DNA of 64,000 nt from Candidatus Nitrotoga sp. M5 (GTDB taxonomy: Bacteria; Pseudomonadota; Gammaproteobacteria; Burkholderiales; Gallionellaceae), in assembly GCF_927904885.1 (NCBI RefSeq), contig NZ_CAKMNW010000015.1, positions 1-64,000 of the forward strand. The letters run 5' to 3'. A program made the position numbers and the translations under genes. The notes beneath the pieces were generated by a model. It was not told the DNA's origin, made no database searches, and saw only the letters and a program-made list of their open reading frames with translations. Below are positions 8,964-18,703 of this stretch, piece by piece; position 1 is the stretch's first letter; every line of letters starts with the position of its first letter.

Positions 8964-8997
8964 GTGAATCGGCGCAACCAGCATCGATTCACCTTTT
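8964..8997 (+). terminator. Rho-independent terminator of the spondin gene
   Basis: GTGAATCG at 8964-8971 pairs perfectly with CGATTCAC at 8985-8992 around a 13-base loop, followed by CTTTT. It lies 35 bases after the stop codon. Confidence 0.8.
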
Positions 8998-9534
8998 CAG
9001 TTCTTTCCTAAATCCTGAAAAAACTAGGCTGCATATTTTATAGTTGTAAACTCCCATAATTGATTTTGATATCCTCATGCACTTTCATAAGAAAATTTAG
9101 ACGAGGATTAATATAAACCCATGATGAAAATATAAAAGCAACAAGAACGAGAGTGCGTGGGATCAGGTTCTGGCATGCCAACATTTCGTTGAAATGTCAG
9201 ATATCACTTTCCGTGTAATAACTTTAATTGTCCTATTGACGACGCAACCAAATAATCTATGTATTGCTCTTTGCTTCAAGGAGGAATTCAATACAGCTTG
9301 TCAAACTTAAAAGATCGTAGCGAAAAGTGAGCTGAGCGAGAGTGATTTTGCGAACTTTCAACTGGCGGCGAAATGTCTGCTTACCCCATTTGAAGATTAT
9401 TGCAAAATAATAGTTGTTCTATTGCCAAAACAAAACGACAAAATATACACCGCTCAGCTGCAATTTGCAGCCGATTGCCTATAAGTCCGACAGGCTGCTA
9501 GGGGTTTAGGCGGTGGGTCGTTAAGTAGTGTTGG
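8998..9534. other. Intergenic region with REP-like half-site
   Basis: About 540 bases with no gene. At 9158-9200 is GGGATCAGGTTCTGGCATGC followed by the perfect hairpin ACATTTC-GTT-GAAATGT (9181-9197), resembling one half of the palindromic targets of Y1/REP transposases. At 9457-9471 is a second palindrome, GCTGCAA-T-TTGCAGC. At 9482-9498, TAAGTCCGACAGGCTGC is the exact reverse complement of one end of R1 copy 7 (51021-51037). Confidence 0.5.
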
Positions 9535-10278
9535 CTAAAATCCTAATGGCAAGAACACTGCTGTAGAGATCGCCTGCACGATGCGTGTAATGCCGCGCTG
9601 CAATTTTTCTGATAACGTAATTGCCAATATGTCCAGGCTGCCGATAATTTTCCCGAATTCACGCTCAAAGCTAAGATTACGTTCGTGCTCATTCAGTTCA
9701 TTGGTTAACAAATAAAGCTGTCCTTTGTCATCGCGCTTATTGGAGAGTTGCCACACAACGATTTCGACGTTACGTGCGGCATTAAAGATATTTTGCGGAT
9801 CAATGATGTCGTTAAAGTAAAATTCAGTATCTCCACCGTGTGCTTTGATCAGCATCGTTTGCAGGCCTACGATCAACGACATTACTCGATCACCTTCATA
9901 ATCAGGTTGGAACGCCTGTTGAATGGCATCGGAGCTTTGTGCTTCGCTAATTTCCTTGAAACGCCAGCCATGCTGGTTTTGGAATACTGATTTCACAAAC
10001 TCTTCCGCGCTAGCCGTGGAGTTTTTTCTGAGTTCGCGGGGATTACGTTTATACAGTTTTATCATTAACGTACGCAGGATTTCGGTGTTTTCACGCATTT
10101 CTACATCAGCCAATCGATCAATATCTGACTTGCCAAGCTGGCTGAGAAAATTACGATCATTATTTTGAGGAATGTTCTTGCTATTGTTGACAGGTTCTGT
10201 AGTAGAGCAGGCAGCCAGTAAGATAGCTGCTGAACTGAAGACAAGGCAACGGAAGCTATTTAGTAACGTTAGGATCAT
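9535..10278 (-). CDS. Putative lipoprotein, function unknown
   Basis: The 247-residue product starts MILTLLNSFRCLVFSSAAIL and has a lipobox LLAAC with C24, so it is probably lipid-anchored. The mature region contains EILRTLMIKLYKRNPRELRK and an FNAARNVEIVVWQLSNKRDD segment, and ends in an amphipathic stretch ending FLPLGF. It looks like a conserved hypothetical lipoprotein; no enzyme motif was recognised. An in-frame TTG four codons upstream (10290) is possible, but the ATG at 10278 gives a normal signal peptide. It is an orphan, divergent from the 2OG oxygenase gene. Confidence 0.7.
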   Translation of the reverse strand: MILTLLNSFRCLVFSSAAILLAACSTTEPVNNSKNIPQNNDRNFLSQLGKSDIDRLADVEMRENTEILRTLMIKLYKRNPRELRKNSTASAEEFVKSVFQNQHGWRFKEISEAQSSDAIQQAFQPDYEGDRVMSLIVGLQTMLIKAHGGDTEFYFNDIIDPQNIFNAARNVEIVVWQLSNKRDDKGQLYLLTNELNEHERNLSFEREFGKIIGSLDILAITLSEKLQRGITRIVQAISTAVFLPLGF

Positions 10279-10884
10279 GCGGTTCCACAATTATCGTTAT
10301 TGTAAGATCGTTAGAGAGTTGAGCTGCGTTAGCATAGTAGCCTCTTGAACGGTCAAGCAAAAGCAGTATAAATGAATCCATGCATACATATTTGCAAGTA
10401 GTAATATTGAACTCATGGAATAAAATTCATCCTGCATAACGTGGTGTGTCGAGGCACTGCCTTAAGACTTCGTGCCGCTTGTTGTTCACGCTGCTATGGA
10501 GACAGACGCCAGATTCCAGTCTTCCCGGTAAGTTCATGCCCGTCGGTGTCAAATGATCGGGGAACAGTTTATCGATGGCCCTCGTCCCGGGATGAATTGT
10601 CTGACAATTCTGGATGTGCTGCCGTTTTTGTGCCATGATTCATTGCAGTCTCCTGAATTGTTTTAGACTCGCGCATGACGACCATGATTTATGGTGCCTC
10701 TAAAATTCAAGTTGCTAGGCAAGACACAAGTATAATATTTGAGCGTGACATATGGTTGATATGTAAGTGATAAATTGTTCGAGTAACGCTGTATCCATGA
10801 TGGGCAGCAATGTTATGCATGTATTTGGTACATTTTTTAAAAACTGACGAACCAGGAATTCTGGTTTTTTTTGGATTAAATAAA
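10279..10884. other. Intergenic region with R1 copy 2
   Basis: This 600-base gap separates the divergent lipoprotein and oxygenase genes. From 10430 to 10660 the minus strand has an open stretch (10427-10636) preceded by GGAGAC, and a second short frame starting MNHGTKTAAHPEL; neither was recognised, and they may be remains of a mobile-element gene. R1 copy 2 occupies 10693-10815. Confidence 0.4.
10693..10815 (+). repeat. R1 dispersed repeat, copy 2 (left and middle part)
   Basis: It begins GGTGCCTCTAAAATTCAA like copy 1, then has AGGCAAGACA, ATATTTGAGCGTGACATAT, TTGATATGTAAGTGATAA, TTGTTCGAGTAACGCTGTAT and ATGGGCAGCA. The right end diverges before the oxygenase gene. Confidence 0.75.
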
Positions 10885-11490
10885 ATGATAATGTTACATA
10901 GCAAAGATTACATAGCACCTAAATGTGGCGTATTTACACAGGTCGCTAGTGATATATTTTCGACTCCTTTTTGGACGCCTGAATTTTGTGCGGGTCTTAT
11001 TAAAGAGTTAAATTCAAGACCAGAGTTATTCTATGCGCACAATCCAGATGGGTATTCCGCTTCTGAACTTAACCTTCATAATTTAAGCAGGGTGTTTTCA
11101 ATAGATATTTGCAAACAAATTATGGACAAATGCCTCCCTTCTCTGCTTTATGTATATCCATTGTTGAATATTCTAGGATTTACTTCTCCTTATTTTGTAC
11201 GTTATGGAGAAAACGACGTGAAAAATATGAAGTTACATCATGATGTTTCTCTTGTTTCTATGCTTGTGAAGCTTAATGATGACTATACTGGGGGTGAACT
11301 TGTTTTTCCTCGGCAAGAATACAACAACAAAGACCTTCCTGTTGGACATGCAATTTTTTGGCCGGGGCAGGTTACGCATCCTCATCAAGCTCTTGATGTC
11401 ACCTCAGGGACTAAATTTGCATTAACTGTTTGGTCGTGGCCTGTTCCATGGTCTGGAGAACATGGAATTTCAATTGAGTCTTTAAAATAA
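10885..11490 (+). CDS. 2-oxoglutarate/Fe(II)-dependent oxygenase (prolyl-hydroxylase-like)
   Basis: The 201-residue protein has a double-stranded beta-helix fold signature: the iron-binding HHD at H118-D120, the strand YTGGELVFPRQ, then GHAIFWPGQVTHPHQALDVT. Distal iron ligand H167 lies ten residues before K177, the position where P4H-type enzymes usually have arginine to bind the 2-oxoglutarate carboxylate. It therefore looks like a P4Hc-type hydroxylase with Lys in place of Arg. The frame is open from 10810 within the repeat, but ATG 10885 is chosen because upstream codons lie in R1 copy 2. One counted line of the gene is 38% G+C, lower than neighbouring housekeeping genes, suggesting transfer. 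Substrate unknown. Confidence 0.8.
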   Translation: MIMLHSKDYIAPKCGVFTQVASDIFSTPFWTPEFCAGLIKELNSRPELFYAHNPDGYSASELNLHNLSRVFSIDICKQIMDKCLPSLLYVYPLLNILGFTSPYFVRYGENDVKNMKLHHDVSLVSMLVKLNDDYTGGELVFPRQEYNNKDLPVGHAIFWPGQVTHPHQALDVTSGTKFALTVWSWPVPWSGEHGISIESLK

Positions 11491-11916
11491 CGTGTATTCA
11501 ATTACGAAGTGCAACACTTAATGGTGGTTTGGTATAGTGCATCGGTATTCCAGAAAGCGCTTCAATGTGTTCTAAATTCCAGCACGTTCACGGTCTGTGG
11601 CAGTACAACCCATGCACGTCGTACTGCTTCCCCGATCACATTAGAGAACTACTTCATCGTCAAAGGAAAGTGTTTGATGTAGGTTGTCAATAATGGAAGC
11701 TGATGATTCTCGTTCTGCCAGTTTTTTTCGTAGAGCTGGTGTTTAAACTTAACGGAAGGGAGATAACTCAGCTGAACCTGCTAGTGCTGTCGCCTGTAAA
11801 ATATTCCATTAAACACATCATAAGCATCCACGCATAGTTGCGAGCTCCGTTTGGTTTTACGGATAGAATGATTATTTACATAAATTAATTAACGAACATA
11901 AAAGAATCTGCTCAAC
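11491..11916. other. Intergenic region upstream of tyrS
   Basis: These 426 bases hold no recognisable gene or repeat. The region is presumed to carry the tyrS promoter; no T-box (these are rare outside Firmicutes) or terminator was seen. Confidence 0.4.
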
Positions 11917-13113
11917 ATGACATTACAAGAATCAATAGGCGTGATCAAACGTGGTTGCGACGAGTTGCTGTTGGAAACCGAATTAAATCACAAATTGGTA
12001 CTGGGTCGTCCTTTGCGCATCAAGGCTGGATTTGATCCGACCGCACCAGATTTGCACCTTGGGCATACAGTATTGCTCAATAAAATGAGGCAGTTGCAGG
12101 ATCTTGGTCACCATGCGCTATTTTTGATTGGTGACTTTACCGGCATGATAGGCGATCCGACTGGAAAAAACACGACTCGCCCACCGTTGTCACGTGAACA
12201 GGTGTTAGAAAATGCGGAAAGTTACCGAGAGCAAGTATTCAAGGTGTTGGACCCGGATAAAACCGAAATTGTTTTTAATGCTGCTTGGATGGACAAATTT
12301 AGCGCAGCTGATTTAATTAAGCTAGCAGCTACCCATACTGTTGCGCGTATGCTGGAGCGCGATGATTTCGGCAAACGCTACAAAAGTAACCAGGCAATCG
12401 CCATTCATGAATTTATTTATCCCCTGGTACAGGGTTACGATTCGGTGGCGCTCAATGCCGACATGGAATTAGGGGGGTCTGACCAGAAATTCAACCTGCT
12501 CATGGGACGCGAGCTACAAAAACATTATGGCCAGTCGCCGCAGTGTGTGCTTACCATGCCATTATTGTTGGGGTTGGATGGGGTAAATAAGATGTCCAAG
12601 TCCCTTGGTAACTATATAGGCATCACTGAATCGCCGCAGGAAATGTTTGGCAAGTTAATGTCTGTTTCAGATAAGTTGATGTGGAGTTATCTGGAGTTGC
12701 TGTCATTTGAGTCGATGAGTACCATTGCTAAATGGCGCGCAGAGGTAGAGCAAGGAAGTAATCCGCGCGATATTAAAGTATTACTGGCTCAAGAAATAGT
12801 CACGCGCTTCCATAATCGAGCCGCAGCTGAAGAGGCGCTAGCTGAATTCGAGGCTCGTTTCAGGCGAGGTGTGCTGCCGGAAGATATGCCGGAAGTAACC
12901 GTTTCCGCTAGTGCAGGAAATATTGGTATTGCTCAATTACTCAAGCAAGCCGGGTTGGTGGAAAGCACATCGGAAGCCTTACGTATGATTACTCAGGGAG
13001 CCGTAAAGCTTGATGGTGAACGGGTGGTCGACAAAGCTTTGCAACTACAAACAGGTGCTGTGGTGGTGGTTCAGGTAGGCAAGCGCAAATTTGGGCGAGT
13101 GACGGTGAGTTAG
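11917..13113 (+). CDS. tyrS: Tyrosyl-tRNA synthetase
   Basis: The 398-residue class I synthetase charges tRNA-Tyr with tyrosine. It has the HIGH-equivalent HLGH at residues 47-50, the [14 protein letters not shown] tyrosine-site motif, the [11 protein letters not shown] loop and a C-terminal S4 RNA-binding domain ([20 protein letters not shown] ... [21 protein letters not shown]). Length and the KMSKS sequence place it in the TyrZ-like long group common in betaproteobacteria. It is convergent with folB, with a 39-base gap between stop codons. Confidence 0.97.
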   Translation: MTLQESIGVIKRGCDELLLETELNHKLVLGRPLRIKAGFDPTAPDLHLGHTVLLNKMRQLQDLGHHALFLIGDFTGMIGDPTGKNTTRPPLSREQVLENAESYREQVFKVLDPDKTEIVFNAAWMDKFSAADLIKLAATHTVARMLERDDFGKRYKSNQAIAIHEFIYPLVQGYDSVALNADMELGGSDQKFNLLMGRELQKHYGQSPQCVLTMPLLLGLDGVNKMSKSLGNYIGITESPQEMFGKLMSVSDKLMWSYLELLSFESMSTIAKWRAEVEQGSNPRDIKVLLAQEIVTRFHNRAAAEEALAEFEARFRRGVLPEDMPEVTVSASAGNIGIAQLLKQAGLVESTSEALRMITQGAVKLDGERVVDKALQLQTGAVVVVQVGKRKFGRVTVS

Positions 13114-13152
13114 CGACTTATCGGATTGAATTAGTTGTTTTAAACCTTAGTA

Positions 13153-13515
13153 TTAGTTCGGCTCGGCCTGCCTGCGTTCAATGCTGATGCCCACCATGCG
13201 GCTATCGCGTATAGCATTTAGTTTGGCGACGCTGACTTTAACCCATGGCACGTTGAAGTCAGTAAGCAGAATCTGGGCAATGCGTTCGGCCAGTGCTTCC
13301 AACAGATTGAAGTGGTGGTTGCTTAGCGCGCTTTGGATGTGGCGTACGATTTCGGAGTAATCAAGTGCATCGTGTATATCGTCACTCTGACAGGCGCGAG
13401 TATTCGGTAGCGCAATTTCCATATCCAGTTGCAGAGTTTGCGGAACGCGTTTTTCCCACTCGTATACACCGATGAGCGTTTCGACTTTAAGTTCGCGTAG
13501 AAAAATAATATCCAT
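13153..13515 (-). CDS. folB: Dihydroneopterin aldolase
   Basis: The 120-residue enzyme cleaves 7,8-dihydroneopterin to 6-hydroxymethyl-dihydropterin and glycolaldehyde in folate synthesis. It begins MDIIFLRELKVETLIGVYEW, matching the FolB N-terminal I-x-L-x-x-L-x-x-x-x-x-I-G-V-x-x-W-E pattern, has DYSEIVRHIQ and FNLLEALAERIAQ in the middle, and KLNAIRDSRMVGISIERR at the end. Full length. It is divergent from plsY, as in many betaproteobacteria. Confidence 0.95.
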   Translation of the reverse strand: MDIIFLRELKVETLIGVYEWEKRVPQTLQLDMEIALPNTRACQSDDIHDALDYSEIVRHIQSALSNHHFNLLEALAERIAQILLTDFNVPWVKVSVAKLNAIRDSRMVGISIERRQAEPN

Positions 13516-13608
13516 GAAAAAGCTATTTGAGTTTGATTGGCTTGGCGTTTGCTTGCTTAAATAAACTTAAAGAAAAGTTTACCACTAGCGCATTTTAAGG
13601 TATTTCAA

Positions 13609-14223
13609 ATGATGAACTTGATTTTTGTTGTGTGCGCTTATTTGTTAGGTTCGATTTCTTTCTCGGTGATAATGAGCCGAGTGTTTGCATTGCCTGATCC
13701 ACGCACTTACGGTTCGCATAACCCGGGCGCGACCAATGTGTTGCGTAGTGGCAATAAATGGGCTGCAATATTAACATTGTTGGGTGATGCAGCGAAGGGT
13801 TGGCTAGCAGTGTGGGTGGCACAACACTTTGAGCCACAGGAGGGAAACTCGTTGCTGGTTGCAGCAGTGGCGCTTGCAGTATTTATTGGCCACCTTTTCC
13901 CTGTTTTCCTGCGCTTCAAAGGCGGTAAGGGTGTAGCTACCGCCTTTGGCGTGCTGCTGGCGCTTAATGTGTGGCTGGGATTGGCAGTGTCTGCGACTTG
14001 GATATTGGTTGCATTGGGATTCCGTCTGTCATCACTGGCGGCATTGTTAGCAGCCGTGGGTGCGCCGATCTATGCAATTACATTGGATTTGCCGTCCGAA
14101 TATGTGCTGACGTTGGTGGGAATTTCATTATTGTTGATCTGGCGCCATAAGAGCAATATTAAAAATTTGTTAGCGGGCAAGGAAAGACGCATTGTTAAAA
14201 AAGGCGGTAATCATTCAGAATAG
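13609..14223 (+). CDS. plsY: Acyl-phosphate:glycerol-3-phosphate acyltransferase
   Basis: The 204-residue integral membrane enzyme transfers an acyl group from acyl-phosphate to glycerol-3-phosphate, the first step of phospholipid synthesis. Its three conserved motifs are visible: GSISFS near the N-terminus, [16 protein letters not shown], and [21 protein letters not shown]. About five hydrophobic segments are present. Two adjacent ATGs start the frame; AAGG lies eight bases before the first. Its 3' end overlaps the convergent tsaD by 13 bases. Confidence 0.96.
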   Translation: MMNLIFVVCAYLLGSISFSVIMSRVFALPDPRTYGSHNPGATNVLRSGNKWAAILTLLGDAAKGWLAVWVAQHFEPQEGNSLLVAAVALAVFIGHLFPVFLRFKGGKGVATAFGVLLALNVWLGLAVSATWILVALGFRLSSLAALLAAVGAPIYAITLDLPSEYVLTLVGISLLLIWRHKSNIKNLLAGKERRIVKKGGNHSE

Positions 14224-15233
14224 TTGAGCTGTTGCAAATCCCAGCGCGGCTTGACGTTAAAACGGTAATCTCTTTTCGCCTCTTGTTCTTGCAGGCGAAG
14301 CGCGGCGGCAAAGGCGATCATGGCACCATTGTCGGTGCAAAATTCAAGTTCAGGATAGTACACGCGAAAGCCACTTTTGCTGGCCGCTTCTTTGATTCGT
14401 GCGCGAAGCAGTCGGTTTGCGCTTACTCCTCCGGCGATCACTAGTTGATTAAGTCCCGTTTGCTTTAACGCAGCGACGGATTTGGTTGCCAGCACGTCCA
14501 CGATTGCTTCTTGTGCTGCATAGGCGATGTCAGCACGGGTTTGTTCATCCAGCGTGTGTTTACGAGTCAGGGTTAACACAGCAGTTTTCAGCCCGCTGAA
14601 GCTGAAATCAAGATTGCCGCTATGTTGCATGGGGCGCGGCAAATGGAAATGGCCGGGCCGACCTTGATTAGCCAGCTTAGCCAGTTCGGGGCCGCCTGGA
14701 TAACTAAGGCCAATAAGCTTGGCACTCTTATCGAAAGCTTCACCAGCGGCATCATCCAATGTTTCTCCTAACAAAGTATATTTGCCCACACCATCCACGC
14801 GCATCAGTTGAGTATGGCCGCCGGAAACTAATAGCGCGATGAAAGGAAACTTCAATTCGGCGTCGGACAACAGCGGAGATAGCAAATGTCCTTCCAGGTG
14901 GTGGATGCCAATGGCGGGAATATTTAGAGAATATGCCAGCGAACAAGCGGTACTTGCGCCTACTAATAATGCTCCGGACAAACCAGGACCTTGGGTATAA
15001 GCGATAGCATTCACATCTTGCAGACGGCATTTGGCTTCAGTGGCTACCAAGCGTATCAAAGGGAGCATGCGATGGATGTGATCGCGTGACGCCAGTTCCG
15101 GCACTACGCCGCCATATTCATTGTGCATGGCCACTTGAGTATGCAGTGCATGAGCCAGCAATCCACGCTCAACGTGATACATGGCGACACCGGTTTCATC
15201 GCAAGAGCTTTCAATACCCAAGATCAGTTTCAT
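14211..15233 (-). CDS. tsaD: tRNA N6-threonylcarbamoyladenosine transferase subunit
   Basis: The 340-residue protein is the catalytic subunit of the complex that forms t6A at position 37 of ANN-decoding tRNAs. It opens with [15 protein letters not shown], has the metal-binding HHLEGH, the nucleotide-binding LVSGGHTQL and SYPGGPELA, and [11 protein letters not shown] further on. Full length for the family. It overlaps the 3' end of plsY tail to tail. The usual betaproteobacterial neighbours rpsU, yqeY and dnaG are not present upstream; instead a 660-base gap leads into the signalling cluster. Confidence 0.97.
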   Translation of the reverse strand: MKLILGIESSCDETGVAMYHVERGLLAHALHTQVAMHNEYGGVVPELASRDHIHRMLPLIRLVATEAKCRLQDVNAIAYTQGPGLSGALLVGASTACSLAYSLNIPAIGIHHLEGHLLSPLLSDAELKFPFIALLVSGGHTQLMRVDGVGKYTLLGETLDDAAGEAFDKSAKLIGLSYPGGPELAKLANQGRPGHFHLPRPMQHSGNLDFSFSGLKTAVLTLTRKHTLDEQTRADIAYAAQEAIVDVLATKSVAALKQTGLNQLVIAGGVSANRLLRARIKEAASKSGFRVYYPELEFCTDNGAMIAFAAALRLQEQEAKRDYRFNVKPRWDLQQLNYSE

Positions 15234-15896
15234 ATTGGCAGGTCATTTAATAATGAGAGACATATTGTAGCGTTTTGCAAGTATGAAAACTCCATGTACA
15301 GATTAAGTGCAGTGCTATTGAGTTATTTTAACTTGTGAGTTCTTCGCTTGCCGTTCTCGTTCTCTACTCCACGGCGTGAATGACGAAGTGGAACATCCTG
15401 CTATTTGCGATAATTCCGTAATCGCAAGCGCTAGTATTGCGTCCGACAAAGCAGTTACCTATTAAGCCACCCCGAAATCAAATTTGTTCAAGCATAATCT
15501 ATGTCACTGATAGAAAGCCTGCCCGGCTCGCGCAGCGCTTCAATCGCATAAACCAGTCAGTGGCGGATAGCGTCGAATTGGGATTGTCTACGTGCTGCAC
15601 ATCGCGAATTCATCATGCGATGATTATTTTTTACTTCACACCGGGCGCATTTAAACCCGAATTACTCACCAAACCGTTCGTGGATTTACAAAGATTCTGG
15701 CGCCCGGAGGGCGAGAGCCTGTAGATCTACACCAGTGTATCTGAAACAAATTCTCCGCAGAGAGGCTCCACGTACAGCATACCGCCGAATCTAAAGTAAC
15801 GCCCTTAACTGCCGACATCAGTGCATTAGATAATTATTGAACTTGATCGTTTTAAGTTTAGTTTGCAATGAAAAAAGACCAGAGTCTGACTTTGAA
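15234..15896. other. Intergenic region, junction of the signalling cluster
   Basis: About 660 bases without a recognised gene. An open frame at 15437-15724 on the plus strand has no recognisable motif. Because the gene that follows lacks its 5' part, this gap probably contains the rearrangement junction that removed the rest of a hybrid kinase. Confidence 0.4.
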
Positions 15897-16562
15897 ATGC
15901 AGTCTTATGATGTCGTCCTGATGGATTGCCAGATGCCGATAATGGATGGTTATCAGGCCACGGCTGCCATTCGCGAGCGTCAGGCGGGCAACGCCAAACG
16001 ACTGCCCATTGTCGACCTGACGGCCAACTCAATGGAGGGCGATCGCGACCAGTGCTTGGCTGCTGGTATGGACGACTACCTGTCCAAGCCTTTTTCCAAA
16101 AATCAGTTGCAGCAGGTGCTTAGCCGCTGGCTGCAATCAAAAACGGAAGGCAGGGTTGCTCCATCTGAAGTAACAGTGGTGAATAAACCCGCCTCAACGA
16201 GCCGGACTGCTGCCATCAACACGAAATTTCTGGATCAACTGCGTGAATTGGATCCCTCTGGCGGCTTTGGTCTGGTACGGCAGATTCTGCAGGTTTACCT
16301 GGATAGCACAGGTAGCACGGTGCGTCAGGTTGAGCAGGCACTCGCCACAGGCGATTTCGATGCCTTGTGCCGCGCCGTTCATTCCCTCAAGTCCAGCTCT
16401 GCTAACGTGGGAGCCGAGACGCTGTCTGGCATGTTCAGGCAACTGGAGGGCTTGGGCCGAGAGGGTAAACTGGATGAATCTAGCGTCATTTTCTGCGCGG
16501 CACGGCGGGAATACGACCAAGCGGTAAATGAAATTCGCAACTTGCTGGTGGAGTGCGCATGA
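15897..16562 (+). pseudogene. Truncated hybrid kinase tail: partial REC domain plus Hpt domain
   Basis: The frame starts inside a receiver domain: MQSYDVVLMDCQMPIMDGYQ holds the phospho-accepting aspartate (D10), followed by the LTANSMEGDRDQCLAAGMDD and KPFSKNQL segments. The first beta strand and the acidic pocket of the receiver, and any kinase core, are missing. A Hpt domain follows (residues about 100-220) with the phosphorelay histidine in HSLKSSSANVGAETLSGMF. This is the C-terminal end of a BarA/TorS-like hybrid sensor kinase. Its stop overlaps the next start as ATGA, so it may still be translated and supply a Hpt module to the downstream receivers. The frame is open from 15837. Confidence 0.75.
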
Positions 16563-18703
16563 GCCATCAGCGTATCTGCATCCTGGTCGTCGACCATGAG
16601 CTTACCGCCCGTTTGCTGATGCGGGCAGCACTGGAGAAGTCCGGCTTCGAGGTCTGCCTGGCCGAGAACGGCGAGGATGCCTTGCGTCAGATTCGCATCC
16701 ATCCCTGTAACCTAGTCATGCTGGACGTGGAAATGCCTGGCATGAGCGGTTATCAGGTCTGCGCCCAGTTGCGCCACGAGGTGAGCAGTGAGCTACCCAT
16801 CATCATGGTAACCGGCATGGATGACTATGAGTCTATCGAGAAAGCCTTTGCTTCGGGTGCCACGGACTTTATTGCCAAGCCTATCAGCTGGGGGCTCATC
16901 GGTCATCGAGTGAAATATCTGCTGCGCGCTTACTGTGTGTTGCAGGACCTGCACGCCTCCAATGCGCGCAACCTGGCGATCCTGAACGCCATCCCCGATC
17001 TCCTTTTCGAAATGGACTTGGACGGTCGCTACCTGGATTTCCACTCGCCACAAAACGAACTATTGGCCACGCCCCCCGACCAATTCTTGGGCAAAACGGT
17101 CACAGATATTCTTCCGCCAGAGGCAGCAACCATCTGCTTGTCAGCACTGCGTGAGGCGCATGAGAAGGGCACGTCTATTGGTCAACAGTTCAAGTTGGCA
17201 CTACCCCAAGGTGCATGTTGGTTCGAGCTTTCTGTTTCGCTCAAGAAGGGGGGGGGCGCACAAAATCCCCATTTTATTGTTTTGTCGCGCGATATCACCT
17301 CACGGAAAGAGGCCGAGAACAGGATCCACCGTCTGGCCTATTTCGACTCCTTGACCGGTCTTCACAACCGACTTTCTTTCTCCAGTCGGCTGGAACGAGA
17401 GATTCAGCGTGCCGATTTCACAAATAACAAACTGGCCGTCCTGTTTCTGGACTTGGATGGTTTCAAAAACGTTAATGACACCTTGGGGCATGACGCAGGT
17501 GACCTGCTGTTGCAATGGGTAGCTGACCGGTTGCAACAGGGAATGCGCCCTGCAGACATGGTGGCACGCAATGTTTCCATGGAGGTTGGAGTCGAGCTGG
17601 CTCGCATGGGTGGAGATGAATTTACAGTACTCATCCCCAATCTGCAGCTTTCGGAAAGTGCCATGATCGTGTCGCACCGCATTCACGAGTTGTTGCGTCG
17701 ACCTTTCGCTCTGGAGGGGAGAGAGGTAGTCATTACTACCAGCATCGGTATCGCTATCTATCCGACTGACGGTCAAAATGCAGCTACCTTGCTTAAGCAT
17801 GCAGATACCGCTATGTACCATGCCAAGGAGCATGGGCGCGACAATACCCGATTCTACAGCGCTTCCCTCACCGAGGAAGCTATGCGGCGCCTTAATCTGG
17901 CAAGTAACTTGCGCACGGCCATTGTGCGAGGTGAGTTTTTCCTGGCTTATCAACCTCAGTTAGACCTGGCCAGTGGCCGTATACAATCCCTGGAGGCTCT
18001 GATACGTTGGAACCACCCACAGCTGGGACTCATTTCGCCCGTTGATTTTATTCCCATGACGGAAGAGAACGGGCTGATTGTGCCGATCGGCGAGTGGGTT
18101 ATGCGTACCGCTTGCAGCGACGTGGCTCGCTGGCATGCCGCTGGGCATCCGCTACGCGTTGCGGTAAATCTGTCCGCCATGCAATTCAGGGATCTCAAAC
18201 TGGGTAGCCGAATTGCAGCGATCTTGGCCGAAATGAAAGTCTCGCCAGAATGGGTTGAGTTGGAGGTGACCGAAGGTGCTTTGATGGAGAGCAACGAGTC
18301 TACCTTGGAAACGCTTAATGCTTTGCGGGAAATTGGTGTGCAGTTGTCGCTGGATGATTTTGGCACCGGTTATTCTTGTCTGAGTTATCTTAAAAGTCTG
18401 CCGCTGAATAATATTAAGGTAGACCAAAGCTTCGTGCGCGGTCTGCCAGCAGACATGGAGAGTCTGGCCATTATTCGAACCATTATTTCCCTGGCCAAAA
18501 ATCTGGGATTCACAGTCACTGCCGAAGGTATAGAGACTCTTGATCAGGCACGCATCTTGCGTGGTATGGGGTGTGAAACACTACAAGGTTATTACATCAG
18601 CAAACCGGTGCTCGCTAGTGATATCCCCGCCTTGCTGGAGCGGCGTTGGACTGTGGATGAGCCGTCCTGCACAGATTCAGAACCATTGCACAGGCAAACA
18701 TGA
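16559..18703 (+). CDS. Response regulator with PAS, GGDEF and EAL domains
   Basis: The 714-residue protein carries a receiver domain (residues about 5-122, phospho-site D56 in VMLDVEMPGMSG; the usual acidic pair reads D12-H13), a PAS domain (about 135-255), a diguanylate cyclase domain with intact ARMGGDEF, and an EAL phosphodiesterase domain with EALIRWNHP, ELEVTEGALM and DDFGTGYS. It should make and/or degrade cyclic di-GMP in response to phosphorylation. Twelve residues (17570-17605) lie between RPADMVAR and MGGDEF, so the RxxD inhibitory site is further from the active site than usual. ATG 16559 overlaps the previous stop and follows GGTGGAG. Both flanking genes are co-translated with it. 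Confidence 0.92.
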   Translation: MSHQRICILVVDHELTARLLMRAALEKSGFEVCLAENGEDALRQIRIHPCNLVMLDVEMPGMSGYQVCAQLRHEVSSELPIIMVTGMDDYESIEKAFASGATDFIAKPISWGLIGHRVKYLLRAYCVLQDLHASNARNLAILNAIPDLLFEMDLDGRYLDFHSPQNELLATPPDQFLGKTVTDILPPEAATICLSALREAHEKGTSIGQQFKLALPQGACWFELSVSLKKGGGAQNPHFIVLSRDITSRKEAENRIHRLAYFDSLTGLHNRLSFSSRLEREIQRADFTNNKLAVLFLDLDGFKNVNDTLGHDAGDLLLQWVADRLQQGMRPADMVARNVSMEVGVELARMGGDEFTVLIPNLQLSESAMIVSHRIHELLRRPFALEGREVVITTSIGIAIYPTDGQNAATLLKHADTAMYHAKEHGRDNTRFYSASLTEEAMRRLNLASNLRTAIVRGEFFLAYQPQLDLASGRIQSLEALIRWNHPQLGLISPVDFIPMTEENGLIVPIGEWVMRTACSDVARWHAAGHPLRVAVNLSAMQFRDLKLGSRIAAILAEMKVSPEWVELEVTEGALMESNESTLETLNALREIGVQLSLDDFGTGYSCLSYLKSLPLNNIKVDQSFVRGLPADMESLAIIRTIISLAKNLGFTVTAEGIETLDQARILRGMGCETLQGYYISKPVLASDIPALLERRWTVDEPSCTDSEPLHRQT

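Noticed and set aside
15437-15724. 95-residue plus-strand frame upstream of the signalling operon
   Set aside because: No motif recognised; probably chance or remains at a rearrangement junction.
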